Origin: Mya arenaria | Taxonomy: Eukaryota > Mollusca > Bivalvia > Myida > Myidae | Direction of reading: 5' to 3' | Assembly: GCF_026914265.1 (NCBI RefSeq) | Contig: NC_069130.1 | Location: 40,169,306 to 40,233,305 of the forward strand | DNA: 64,000 nt | In this document: positions 12,200 through 23,700 of the stretch, one piece after another | Numbering within the stretch: position 1 is the first letter of the stretch | Layout of the letters: each line of letters opens with the position of its first letter | The notes under the pieces: model-generated | The model's database searches: none | Seen by the model: the letters and a program-made list of their open reading frames with translations, nothing else | What the model was told of the DNA's origin: nothing | Made by a program: the position numbers and the translations under genes

Positions 12200-13500
12200 A
12201 AAGTTATTCAATACATACATACGTTGGCTCCCCAGTCTGACACAAAGCATGGTATGAATACACCAACATCACTAGATGGGTCCACATACATCTTTAGATT
12301 CTGTGTCGTTGTCAACAATCACATATAAAAATTCATCAGATGGAACCACTGGTTTCTATCAACACTGGGCTTGTCACAGAGATGTCTCTCAATACGTCAC
12401 TGCATCTTTCCTTGGAATTCTCGCCCGCATCTCAGATGGCAGATGGTGAACAGCCCATAATCACTACCAAATCATCTTCACCTCTAAGAATAAATCGCAG
12501 AGGGTTGATCAACCCGTCCTCATTACCCCAAAGTTATCTTCATAATCACATTAATCTCGGACAGTTAAATCACAGACAGTTGATCAGACCATCTCTATAA
12601 CTCTTGTCTTCGTTCACCTTGTCGGATGGCTGAACTGGAAAAAAAATATTCGTTTTGACAGCAGCGAAAAATCTGTTGATTCCTGTTCGTTGACCATTCG
12701 TCAACAAAGAGTCTACAATATTGTATTGCGTTCGATCACTTACGACATGATACGTCCATGGAGCAGGAACTTGAGATACAATACTGCTGCACATCTGCAG
12801 CTGCCTTCCAACAGTATCTAAAACATTTGCAAATTATTGTATACAAATTCTAACAACATCTGGAACATCTGCCCTTCAACAAAATAAAGTAGTAGATTTA
12901 TATAGGGCCTTTATATGAACGCTCCAATAGTTGTATCACGGAATATGTCGAAACTACTTCCCCGAAATGAAAGCAGCAGACGGGTAGCCGGTACACCATG
13001 TGGGGTGGAAGGTAGCATCGGGACTTCCAATGAATCGCTTCTCTCCGCAAAGTTAAACTGCTGTTATAATCCAGTTACGATGCATACAAGTAAGGGGGTT
13101 CCTTCTGCCATAACAGTTTTCTTGATTTTCTCTCTTAAGTCCAAACTGGCTTGGTGGGTCGCAACCAAAGTTTTTTCTAGATCCATATTGATTTGAGAGA
13201 AAGAGTATTGATGTACATATTTCAAGTTTCAAGGCGAGTCTCAATGCCCTGAATAGCAGACAAAAACTTGTGTCTGGGTTGTGTCTTGTGTCAATGGTTG
13301 CAACTCTTGGGTCATCTCCCTGGTCGATGTCACCAACAGAGTCATCTCTTGTGTTGTTCGTTATAACGTGGGGGTAGTGTGGTTTCCATCTGCATCAGGG
13401 AAGTGTCCGTGTTCTGCTTTATGTGTTACATCATTGCAAAATGTTACAACGTGGTTTGAGGATGCCTTGTCAAAGTGTTCGTTGAATAAATATTAAAACT
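12200..13500 (-). pseudogene. Decayed protein-coding region, unidentified
   Basis: The minus strand has several segments with protein-like composition, broken by stops and frame changes. Around 13200-13060 one frame reads DLEKTLVATHQASLDLREKI, then continues after an in-frame stop with SDSLEVPMLPSTPHGVPATR to about 12915. A segment at 12570-12794 contains APWTYHVVSDRTQYNIVDSL, and near 12290-12230 there is DPSSDVGVFIPCFVSDWG. These could be pieces of one or two genes or a transposon. I do not recognise a family. No splice sites were found that would join the pieces in frame, so decay is the simpler reading. Confidence 0.35.
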
Positions 13501-13649
13501 ATTGATTGCTTCTTTTTTTCTTTTTTTTTGAAAACATTTATTCATGTCATTGCATTGTATCTGTTCTTGCTGTGTTGAACACTGTTTACGATGTTCAGGA
13601 GTGGTCCGGATCACCCAGATTTTAATTTGAAATATCTGCACTTCAGAGA

Positions 13650-14840
13650 CCTATTTGTAACACACCTGGCTCTAAGTCTCTGTAAGAATGGGTCTAATTA
13701 ACCGATGTGGAACAATTAAAAACAACGCCTCTCATTTTAAATTAAATCGCCAAACATTCAATCAAAAAGTTCATGTTTAATTAAATAGTACAGCTTCAAT
13801 CAATTGTGGTTTCTTAATAACAGAAGCAGTGCAATTTACAACGCACCAGTATTTTATTACTACAATTCCATAAGTTAATGGCAAAGCCATTGAAGGATAT
13901 TTAGTTTACTTTAAATAGTCATTGAGTGTTTCTGATCGTGAGTTTTTAAAAGTGATCCGAATAAGAAAGCATATCAAAAGAAATACAGATATACCTGACA
14001 ATCCGCTAGGAATTTAGCAATTGAGAGTTCTGACCGAAAGAAAATTCTCTAAGCCAATTGGCATCTAAAGTCGTGGAATCCCTATTCCAAAAGACAGAAC
14101 TTCGGTCGAGGAAATAACCAGTTATAGTATGCATAAACATCGGGTATAATATACAGCTATTAACAAAGGGCACCTACTGTTGTCATTGTCAATTTACTGC
14201 CATTTAACCTTGAAGATTTTGTAATGGTCCAATGGTCTCGGCTCACAACGAAATTATCTTCGTTGATGCATGTAAAATTACTTCAGTTCACCACTTTATT
14301 ATGAATTTGCAGAAAGCTTTCAGCTTTGACACTATTTTCCTACAACTTATGAACGCTTTGTCTGTTGATTTGACAACAGGAAACCATACCAATACTCAAC
14401 TATTTTTAAAGGATACAACGACCCTGAATTTAATTTTGGTCCGACACAAAAGCAAGGGATATAAAAAAGGACATTGAATAGGAAATTAGATGGTGTAAAT
14501 AAAAAACGTAAGATTAAGGTTCGACCAATCTTAAAAATTATTGGAACTTGCTCAATAATAACCACAATAATGCGCGTTTAGGGAACTTTTTTAACATTTG
14601 GATATTCATTTTGTTTCCTAAACGCCACAAGTCAACTGAGCCATACTGCATACCAATGTAAAATATATTCTTAAACTGTTACTCCACAATACTTCACTGT
14701 TAAATTAAATCAAAAAAGTTACGCTTTAATTATTTTGGCCAATACCATTTACTTATTACACTTAAGTGTTTTCTGAAACACAAATAATTAGTTTAATTTA
14801 GATCGAATTCTGTAAATAAAGCATCGCCATTTTGAAACCA
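13650..14840. other. Non-coding AT-rich spacer
   Basis: No exon, RNA gene or structured repeat recognised. Confidence 0.45.
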
Positions 14841-15029
14841 TCTAGCAGGTGCCCGTTATCTTTCCGCTCAATATACTTAGCGCTGGGATCTGTCATTCTT
14901 GGCTACGAAAACAACAAGTTGGAAATAGACGCATAGAGTCACCATATCCAAAATCGTCAAAGACTCTGAAGCGGCTGTTTATATGGACTAGCTCAATAAG
15001 TACTCTACTGGCAGGAAGGAGACTGTGTC

Positions 15030-16020
15030 TAAAGTTACAACTGAGGTTTTTCAGGAGCATTTTGTAAAGCTTAAGTCTACAATTAATGTTACCAATTCCA
15101 ATTCTTATATATAATCTTGCTCTTTTAATAATGAAATTTTGAATGCCAATTTCAATATTGACGAAATTAAGAAATTCATTAAAGGACTGAATAATAATAA
15201 GAGTGCTTCTTTCTTATTAGATATCCTGAATGAATACTCGAAATATGCAGACAATTATACTTATTAACATATTGTTTGTAAATTGTTCAATATTATCTCA
15301 GATATTGGAATATTTCCTAAGGAATATATTTACCTATATATAAAAAAGGGGATAAGTTAAATCACAACAATTACAGAGGCATTACTAGACTTAGCTGCTT
15401 TTTGTAAATTGTTTACCAATGCTTTAAATGACAGGCTAAACAGTTATTAAAATAAAAACACAACTTGCCTTGTGAAGAACAAACGGGATTTCGAAAGACT
15501 TATAGCACAATTTATCGTATATTTTCTCTTAAAATGCTTGTTGATTTCTACTTTAGTGCTGAGAAAACCAAATATTGTGCTTTTGTAGATTATAAAAAAA
15601 CCCATTCGATTCAGTTCATCGTAATATATTTTATTAATTTATATTATTTTATATTCTATTTAATTATAATGTATACTATTGATGGAAAAGTTATTTGTTT
15701 TATACATAATATGTATAGTAAAGCAAAATCATGTGTTAACACTTTTTCCAATTTGTTTTGTTGTCAAGCAGGAGTCTGCCAGGGAGAATTCTCCAGTATT
15801 ATTTACTTTTTGGATGATGTCAGACTTTTTGTAATCAAATCTAGCCTCAATGTCAATAGCCTCTTTCAAATGTTTAAGTGATGGGGACGTATGTATAATT
15901 AAGGATTTTCCTTTTCTGATATACTGATGACACTCGTTTGCTGGCTGAAATCCAATCTGAATGTCATGTATGATTATTGTAAAATGCGGAATCATAGTGA
16001 TTAACGAAGATCAGACAAAA
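15030..16020 (+). pseudogene. Remnant of a non-LTR retrotransposon reverse transcriptase
   Basis: Read across frames on the plus strand, this gives degraded reverse transcriptase motifs in the correct order. There is a lead-in with EIKKFIKGLNNNKSA (about 15160-15200), then KKGDKLNHNNYRGI (about 15345-15385), EEQTGFRKTYSTI followed by IFSL (about 15475-15530), CAFVDYKK (about 15575-15600), AGVCQGE (about 15768-15790) and a segment near 15925 resembling the catalytic YADD region. Several stops and frame changes interrupt it, and no ORF1, 3' tail or target duplication was identified. The motif set fits a Jockey, CR1 or RTE-like LINE. It is not active. Confidence 0.7.
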
Positions 16021-16259
16021 TTGGCTGTTTTTTTTTTTGGTATTCATAAGAAGTAAGAATAACGTTACAAGGAAACATATCTCATATTTTAATTCATTTT
16101 AACATGATAACTGATAACGAACCTAGATATACAACTCCTGACGGTGTCGAATTATTTTTGATTTAAGTGTTGCTTCCCCTTTCACTGATTGACGAGCTAA
16201 CAGTCTGGAATAAAATGGAGTACCATGTGGCTCAAACGTCTCAGTACGAAAACCTTGAC

Positions 16260-16640
16260 CTATCAAATATAGCTACAGCTGTATTCTTCAGTTTTAGCTT
16301 TAATTAAAGCTTTTGTTGTACACCATAGTATGGCTACGGCTAAAACAAAACCAACTACAGATTAAGCTTTACCTTTCTGGCGCCCAAAAAACAGCTGTAT
16401 CTATACTTGTGTCGCCAAAAATGCAGTGTCTATGACAACAAAAATACAGCTGTATCTTTTCTTATGTCGAAAAAAGTACAGCTGTATATTTACTTTTCTG
16501 GCGCAAATTAGATACAGCTTTATCATGCTAGCGCCTAATATACAGCTACTTGAAAAGTAGCTATCAACAACAGCTGCAATAAGAAGGAGCCAAATGTAGT
16601 TACAGCTGTAAATGAAACGTTATATTTGTATTATAAATAG
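16260..16640. repeat. Degenerate cluster of TACAGCTGTAT motifs
   Basis: Five or more near-palindromic TACAGCTGTA motifs are spaced irregularly, some next to CTTTTCTGGCGC or GTGTCGCCAAAAA. A weaker version of the cluster appears at 33735-33900, at the same place relative to the paralogous block, so it belongs to the duplicated segment. Confidence 0.5.
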
Positions 16641-16965
16641 GTTGTTGTATTTGAATATGCAGATGTAGCCATAATATTTGTTGTATAGTACAAGTGAAGC
16701 TTTAAATGAAATACAACAGTCGTGAATACTTTCTTAAGATGTTGTATAGCTTTAGGTATTAAATTGAACGTAGTGCTATAAATATATAATTAAATATCAT
16801 AATAATACCTTATAATTGTACAGGTGTATGTTAAAGTGTACCTTTTAAGGCAATCCCCCCACTCCGTTAAAACTTCAGGTATTTATAGAATATTGATGTC
16901 AACTAAAATAAATACACCCAAAATGACCCTTTCATACGATAAATGGCCAAGCATATCTAGGTGGT

Positions 16966-17007
16966 GGTGGGCGTCCTACCAAACAAACAAATGTTTCTGT
17001 TCTTTGA
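16966..17007 (+). repeat. Single ancestral copy of the 41-bp minisatellite unit
   Basis: The sequence CAAACAAACAAATGTTTCTG and its flanks match one unit of the 54-unit array in the paralogous block at 34163-36385. Here it occurs once. Confidence 0.65.
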
Positions 17008-18956
17008 GTAAGGGGCCCTTATAACGCCGCCATCTATTTGTCTCGCACATGCTTTCAACATTTATTATAACAGTAATTTTGTAGGTAAAATATCAACATG
17101 TGAATATTCAGGAATATAAAACTTAAGTTGAAATGTCAATCACATTTTTATCGGTGAATTCACTATAGTTATATGTGTTCAACTTATCATTTCATTCATA
17201 TCATTTTTAATGTCTATGTAGATGTTCAAAATGTCAATTGCCCAAGTATTTTGACGATAAGTTTAATAAATATATATCTTTTCCGCAAATTAGCATCAAG
17301 CGGTGTAACTTATATGCCTGTAGGCTATAGAAGAATTTACCCGCATAATTAATTAGGACTTTAAGTCCACATTTTCTAAAAGCAACTTTTCTGCTCGAAA
17401 TTATTTTGCAAAATAAGCATGTAAATAAAAACTATAATTTTATAAAATAATTAATACAAATATATAATAATATAATTTATTTAATATTTTTTCCAAATGT
17501 GGACAAAAATAATTGTTTTGTGCTTTTTTAAAAAGTCAATATCAAATGTCCCTCCTAGATCAATAAAACATTTAAATTATGAGAATATAAGTTTTGGGAA
17601 ATGTTATGAAACGGCCCTTCCGGAAGGCGAAAACTATTTTAGTGGTTTGGATCGCTTAATTGATAGTCAAGTTTCTAGCCATTAGCCCGAAATTCGCCAT
17701 TGAGTCTAGCATATGTCTTGCCTTGGAGGACATTGTGGTTTATTTTAACATTCCTTCTTATATTTGTAAAAACATCAACATGAATTGCCTACCTTCATTG
17801 CTAGACATGTTATGCGACCCACAAAGGTCATGATAATATAGGTATTTTCATAGGTTCTGCTGACTATATTGACGTCCGCCCTGGAAGGCGATTAGTATTT
17901 TTGTGGCGAGGAGAGGTCAACAGATCCGCTCATGAGTCCATGATAAGCCTCACAAGGGAGAGCATCGTAGTTTATATCACGATGAAAGTGCATGATTTTG
18001 TATCGACTAAAAGAGATTATGTGTATAAAAGTAGAGGAAGAAGTGGAGAGGGGAATATTTGATAGTTTGTGTAATTTTAACAGGGTTACAGCTCGATAAA
18101 TTTTCGCGACATATAAATTTATTAACTGTACAGTAAAAAAATAATTACCGTGTATATCTTGCACCATACCATTTAGGCTAAAATACTAAGATATTAGTGC
18201 ATACTTTTTACCCATTACGTTATGTTCAATGGTATATTATTTTGAACATGTATCCCTACCATATCTTGATTGCATGTGAATACAACCATTGTGATTGTTT
18301 CTGCATTACAAACCGATAATATACATGTAACTTTGCTACAATTATAATGATCAGAAACTCTATCAGTCTGCATATAATAAACGATTGCATTGGGAAAAAA
18401 TCTCAGAGCACCAATACTATTATAACCTTTATGGGTCTCAGAACATAGCGTGCGATGGAAGCGGGCAATTCATGGTTATTCAATGATACCGATCTAACAA
18501 ATGCCACTTCAAAATAATCCGCAATGCCCTTCTTAAGGTATATGCTAGACTTAGTGGCGAATCTGTGGTCTAGTGATTAGCCACTTGACATTTAATCCAG
18601 AGGTTTATCACCTCTTAAATATAAATCGTCTTCCGGGTGGGGGGGGATTTTTTAGGCCCCGTTTGCACAATTATTCCCAAAACCTATGATATCACCTTTT
18701 TTCCGTAACCTTTATGAGTCATAGTCAGGCATGTCATAGAAGTAGGCAATCCTTGTTTGATTGATCCCAAAGACGCATCTGATATTTACTTTTTCGAAAA
18801 GACGGCAACAATTAGTTTTGTCGACATCGTAAATATAATTCAATGGAAATACGTATCTTCCACATTTGACAAAAAAATTGTTTGCTGTTTTTGTAAACAA
18901 AGAAAAATGGCTTCGCGGATGACTCAATATGATGACACGATTTTATCCAAATAGCA

Positions 18957-19193
18957 TACGGAACTCCTCGGCCATTTTTATCGAAAACAACCTCGAATGT
19001 ATTTGGACGGTTTACACGCTCAAAAAACATAACTTAATGTAGTTTACACTTCACTGGCAATCAGTTTTAGCTTAGATCAATAAATATAACTGTAAAACAC
19101 TACATTTAATTAATGATATAATTAAAAAACTACAACTGATGTAACGGCATACATACGAGGTTGTTTTCGATAAACATGGCCGAGGAGTTCCGA
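18957..19193. mobile_element. Palindromic MITE with GGAACTCCTCGG ends
   Basis: Left arm CGGAACTCCTCGGCC to AAAACAACCTCG, and right arm CGAGGTTGTTTTCGAT to GGCCGAGGAGTTCCG. The arms are complementary over about 37 bp. The corresponding place in copy B (about 37480) lacks it. Solitary arms of the same family occur at about 37705-37745 and 47143-47185. Confidence 0.7.
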
Positions 19194-19750
19194 ATGATCC
19201 AAATCGACCGCGGATAATTGCCAGTGCACTAGTACAAGTAGGTCGTAAAAGTGATAAAACTAATATAATTTAATGATTGCAGTGTTTAACCTGTAATTTT
19301 ACTGCCTAGTTCAAAATGATTCCAAGTGAAGTGTGTAGTTGCATAATTAATTGATTTTTTTTTTTAAAAGAGTAGGTTCCATAAGCCGAACTGCTAACTT
19401 GAAATTACTACGCGATCTACTTGCAGTAACGGATTCTGAGATCGTAAACAGTCCAATAACATCCGATTTGTTTTAATTGGAGTGTCACATCGTAGTTCAT
19501 TGTCATAGAAAGGAATTCACGTGTGTTGCAGTCTCAAACTAACTGAAATTCGTTCATACACTGAAATTAGCATAAAGAGTTAATTATGGGTTTGTTTGTG
19601 TCTTTTACTTTTCTTCGGAGATATAGTTATATTTTTATTTGTTGTACTAACAATACATAACCGTAGGGAGTCTCCCTACCAAATCAGAAAGGTATCTGAA
19701 TACACCAATTAAAATGTTAAATTATTTCTCTTTTCTTTAATCTTAACTCA

Positions 19751-19910
19751 CACGAGATATTGAGACTATGCCATATATGAAAATACTTTTAATACACGAC
19801 ATATTAAGACGGTGCCATATATCAAAATACTGGTAGTACACGAGATATTGAGACTGTGCCATATATGAAAATACTTGTAATACACGAGATATTGAGACTG
19901 TGCCAACTAC
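19751..19910 (+). repeat. 44-bp minisatellite, four copies
   Basis: CACGAGATATTGAGACT recurs with starts at 19751, 19795 (variant), 19839 and 19883, an exact 44-bp step. Confidence 0.8.
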
Positions 19911-20479
19911 TTTGACAAATTTCTTTAAAATTGGTGTTTCAGAAGTCGGTCAATTCAATTTTGAACAAAGTTACCCAATGACCTTTCATAAGTAGTTTGA
20001 AGGACAAAACACATAAAATATCATTTTCCTTTGTTTATTTTGTTTTGAGGTTCAATATTTAGCAAGCATAACACATACATATGTTTTAACATGTAAATGT
20101 GTAATTAGAATTTGAGGGAAATTTACAAATCAGTTTTGTGTCAAAGAACTTCCCAATAAAAATGTATTGTGGCTTTGTTGTGATTGCAGCGTTTCTAAAA
20201 TAAAATATTTGCATTTTTAAAACCAAGAAATTGAATTCACCAAGTTGCATTATTTATTGAATATTTTTCTTATTTAAAAAATATAGCATCATGAAACCAC
20301 AACACAATGTTAATTGGGTATATTCGCTGACATTTTGACGCAAACACATGTTATACCATTGAGAGTATTACAAAACAAACAATGTGTTCAATTGAAAAGA
20401 GAACGTTTCAATAATAGATATGATTGGCTTTATATGAAGCACGGTTTGTTTTAAAAATGTGACCTATTTGCCACAGGTC

Positions 20480-20711
20480 TCAGAATACAGGGAACAGTGA
20501 AGCGTCGATGCAGTAATTGGTGCATGAGATTCCGATGTACTCTGGGTTTGTTTCCATATTTTTTGTTGAGCAATCTTCATCTCCCAAGCCCGGATAGTCG
20601 CACTCGACGAGGCTGGACTCGTTACCGGCACATTTTACTTCATCGAGCCAGAAGCCAATGTCAACAATGGTCATGTCGTCTGTTGCAAATTCCCGTGCTG
20701 TGACACCATGG
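20480..20711 (-). CDS. Exon 7: C-terminal half of the SRCR domain and stop
   Basis: Enters in phase 2 after TTTTACAG. It reads FWLDEVKCAGNESSLVECDY, then EDCSTKN and EYIGISC, ending with a short CTNYCIDASLF tail and TGA at 20480-20482. The conserved WLD-x-V-x-C and E-C positions of SRCR are present. Confidence 0.8.
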
Positions 20712-23700
20712 CTGTAAAATTGTAAGATAAGTGTTATTAGGTTTTACCATATGTACAGAGAGTTTTGCCATGTGGAGCCATATGCACACACTGTTTCTGT
20801 TTTGTTATTATAGTCATGGGATCGTAAGAACTGCTTTGAATAAATTCGTTTAATTTGTATTAAATGTACCATAAAACCTGGGCCCGTATTCACTAACTTT
20901 TCAAGTCTGAATGTGCGACTCAGACTCAGAAACACAGATTAAACATGGATAATCATTAATGCAACAATTATGAACTTCGAAATGGACAATAACTGTATTT
21001 CACTGAAGTAGCTATCTAGATAGACTGGGAGTGTTCTCTGCTTCATGCCTATCCTCATGGTTCTTTGAAGAACATGAGAACCATGTTCCTGAATATTTAC
21101 ACGCTTCTGGAGCGTCAGTAAAGTAAGATAGTTTAATGTTTTTAAAAGTTGACAGGTTTTACCAGTTTTTTTTTGTCATGCTATTTTTAGCAACGCGAAA
21201 GTAGTTCCGAGATTACACACGGTACTCGCATGATACGGAATCAGAAAACGGCAGTATCATGATACGGATTTTTCAATACGGCGTGCTGTATTTTCATTGT
21301 TGGATATGGAAAAGGAATTTGATAGGCATATAATAAAGCAATTTATCATTATTACACTTGTGAGAAGGGTTTTACAATCAAGTATGCAACTCTGAGGCTT
21401 AAGGCGGCACTCTCACAGATTGAACGATTTGACAACTTTTTTTTTATTTTTTGTCTTTGAACGCGCCATTTTTTGCAAACCTCCATAAAAACAAGTTATA
21501 TAAGACTGCTGACAAAAAATCAGACGGCAGATTTTTATATATAAGTTAAAAAATGATATATTATGTATTTTTCTTAAACCGTCAGTAACGGTTTAAGACA
21601 TAAAACATTAATTTTCGAACGGGTATATGAAAATCTATGATCTATTTTTTTGTCAGCAATCTTATATCATTGGTTTGCAGATATTTACGCAAAATTGTCC
21701 TCTATTCCAAGACAAAAAAAAGTTGTTAAAATGTTCAATCTGTGAGAGTGCAGCTTTAAGTCTTAAATTTTCAACTCAGACTCCACAGGATAGTGGAATG
21801 GTACATGTACTAACAAATCAAAGGCTAATGCTGTTTCTTAATTTCTCCAGTATGACTGTAATGTCCTTTGTATTTATAATAGCTTCCTTTAAGATATGCT
21901 ACTGAAACAAGAGCGCCGTGTGGCGAACGCATACGTTCGCTTGTTTGTGTGTTTTCAGTCTTACAAGGGACATAACTTAAAAAAGTTAAATCCAAAGTTA
22001 TGCCCCTTGCTATTCATTGGCGTTTTGCCATTGGCAACATGTGAACTAAGTTTTATTTGGAGAACTTGAACCGTTTTTTGAGTTATGGCGTAGTTAATAG
22101 TTTTTGCCCTACGCCTTCGACGACACCAAGCCTCAATAGTCCGACCTCTTTCAAAATACAGCCAAGCATACAAATGGAGGTTGAGATTTATATGTTTGTC
22201 CTAAATGACGTCGCTCACATGAAATAATGTCATTTTTTAGTTTTGACATGTAACTATTGAATACTTAAATAAAAAATGTGATGTAACGTTATTTGATAAA
22301 TAGCGTTGAAATTGCCGCGCTACATAGCGCGGTTTATGTTTTTAGCACTGTAAAATTGACACATAAATATTAATGATATAATCGAGTCTCCATTTTGTTG
22401 CCATTTAATACCATTTTTTAAAAACACATGTACTAAATTTGCCTATGTGTATAGCTTACCTAAAGCCTAACGTTCTGCATGCGACATGTTTATTTGCTGC
22501 AACATAAACAGTGCTTAACCATTGGTCGTCACACACACCACGCCATTCTCCCTTATGGTTGACTTCCAAACGGCCTTTGTTTGGATGACACTTGCCAGGT
22601 GCTTCGCCGTGACAAAGTCTCCAGAGCACACCACCACTCTCTACAGTGGTTGTGCATGGACCATCTCCGCAGGTGAGGGGTGCTGTTAAGAGAAAACAAC
22701 AACGGCATAAAGAATATACAGCAATTTTAACAAATATTCTTGTTTTCTTAATATAAAATGAAAAATGATCTACAACTCTATTTACTAGACTAGCACATGT
22801 GGCAAAGTGAATATTTAACCGATACCTACCAAGTGGGTTCATTGTAACAGTATGTTTCATAAAATAGTTCATACATAAATTGAAAGTTCATTCTTTTCTT
22901 ATAGCTATAATCAACTGCAAAAATCTTTATTTTATTAAAAATCATGCATAATTTGACACAATTGTATTGTTTACCAATTAGAGAGGTTTCACCAAACAAT
23001 AGACGTTGACGAGCGCATTAGTAACGACCGTTACGAGCTATGATTCCTGAATGGGCGTATTTTTTGCAATGATTATCACAATTGATTGGTGGATAACTTC
23101 ATATTAATGAGGTAAACAACTATATTTTAGTTTGAAACCTGTCATTTTAAATGATAGTTCGTAAACAACTAAAAACAAATATTTGTTCATTGTAATTCTG
23201 AATGTTGTTTATTATTGAGTGTAGTCTCGAATATGATCCGAGTTTTAGTTTCCACTTATATTGAAGTACATATGTATGTATAAAATGAAATGAAAAGGAC
23301 AAATTAAAAGCATGAAACAACTTTTGTTTTCTATTTATTGATTTTTCTGCTTAGCTACATAAGGCCACAACAAATTGATCATTTGTTCGTCGGATTTGCT
23401 GCACCTAAAATTCGAAAAAACGAAAATAAAAATAAAAAAAACACCTGCGCCCATGATGAATTACTCTTACTAGTCTAAAATATTTTTTTTGTGATAGTCA
23501 GTTAGAGTAGTACGGAATGAATACTGTTTTTGTTCTTTTTGGTCTTCGAATAATTGCACGTTACTGTGAGGAATGCTATCTTTACAATACATCCACGTTA
23601 AAATTGCTCACGCAATGAAAGTTAATTGAAAAGCACTGGATTGTTTTGCCTTTTGTTAAATATTGAGACAGATTTATGTGTATCTACAATCAAAATCTTT

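Larger units (their letters stand above)
17010..20479. other. Non-coding flank downstream of the LDLa-sushi-SRCR gene
   Basis: No coding exon was recognised. It contains the MITE at 18957-19193 and a four-copy minisatellite at 19751-19910; most of the rest is shared with the paralogous block. Confidence 0.5.
16560..22690. repeat. Segmental duplication, copy A (partner at about 33850-40240)
   Basis: Long collinear similarity to 33.85-40.24 kb: the segment after 16570 (CAACAGCTGCAATAAG), the stretch at 17095-17275 matching 36470-36650, 17500-17640 matching 36880-37020, 18545-18900 matching 37105-37465, and both SRCR exons. Copy A carries an extra segment of about 850 bp (about 17690-18545) and the MITE at 18957-19193, both absent from copy B. 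Similarity is moderate, so the event is not recent. Confidence 0.75.
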
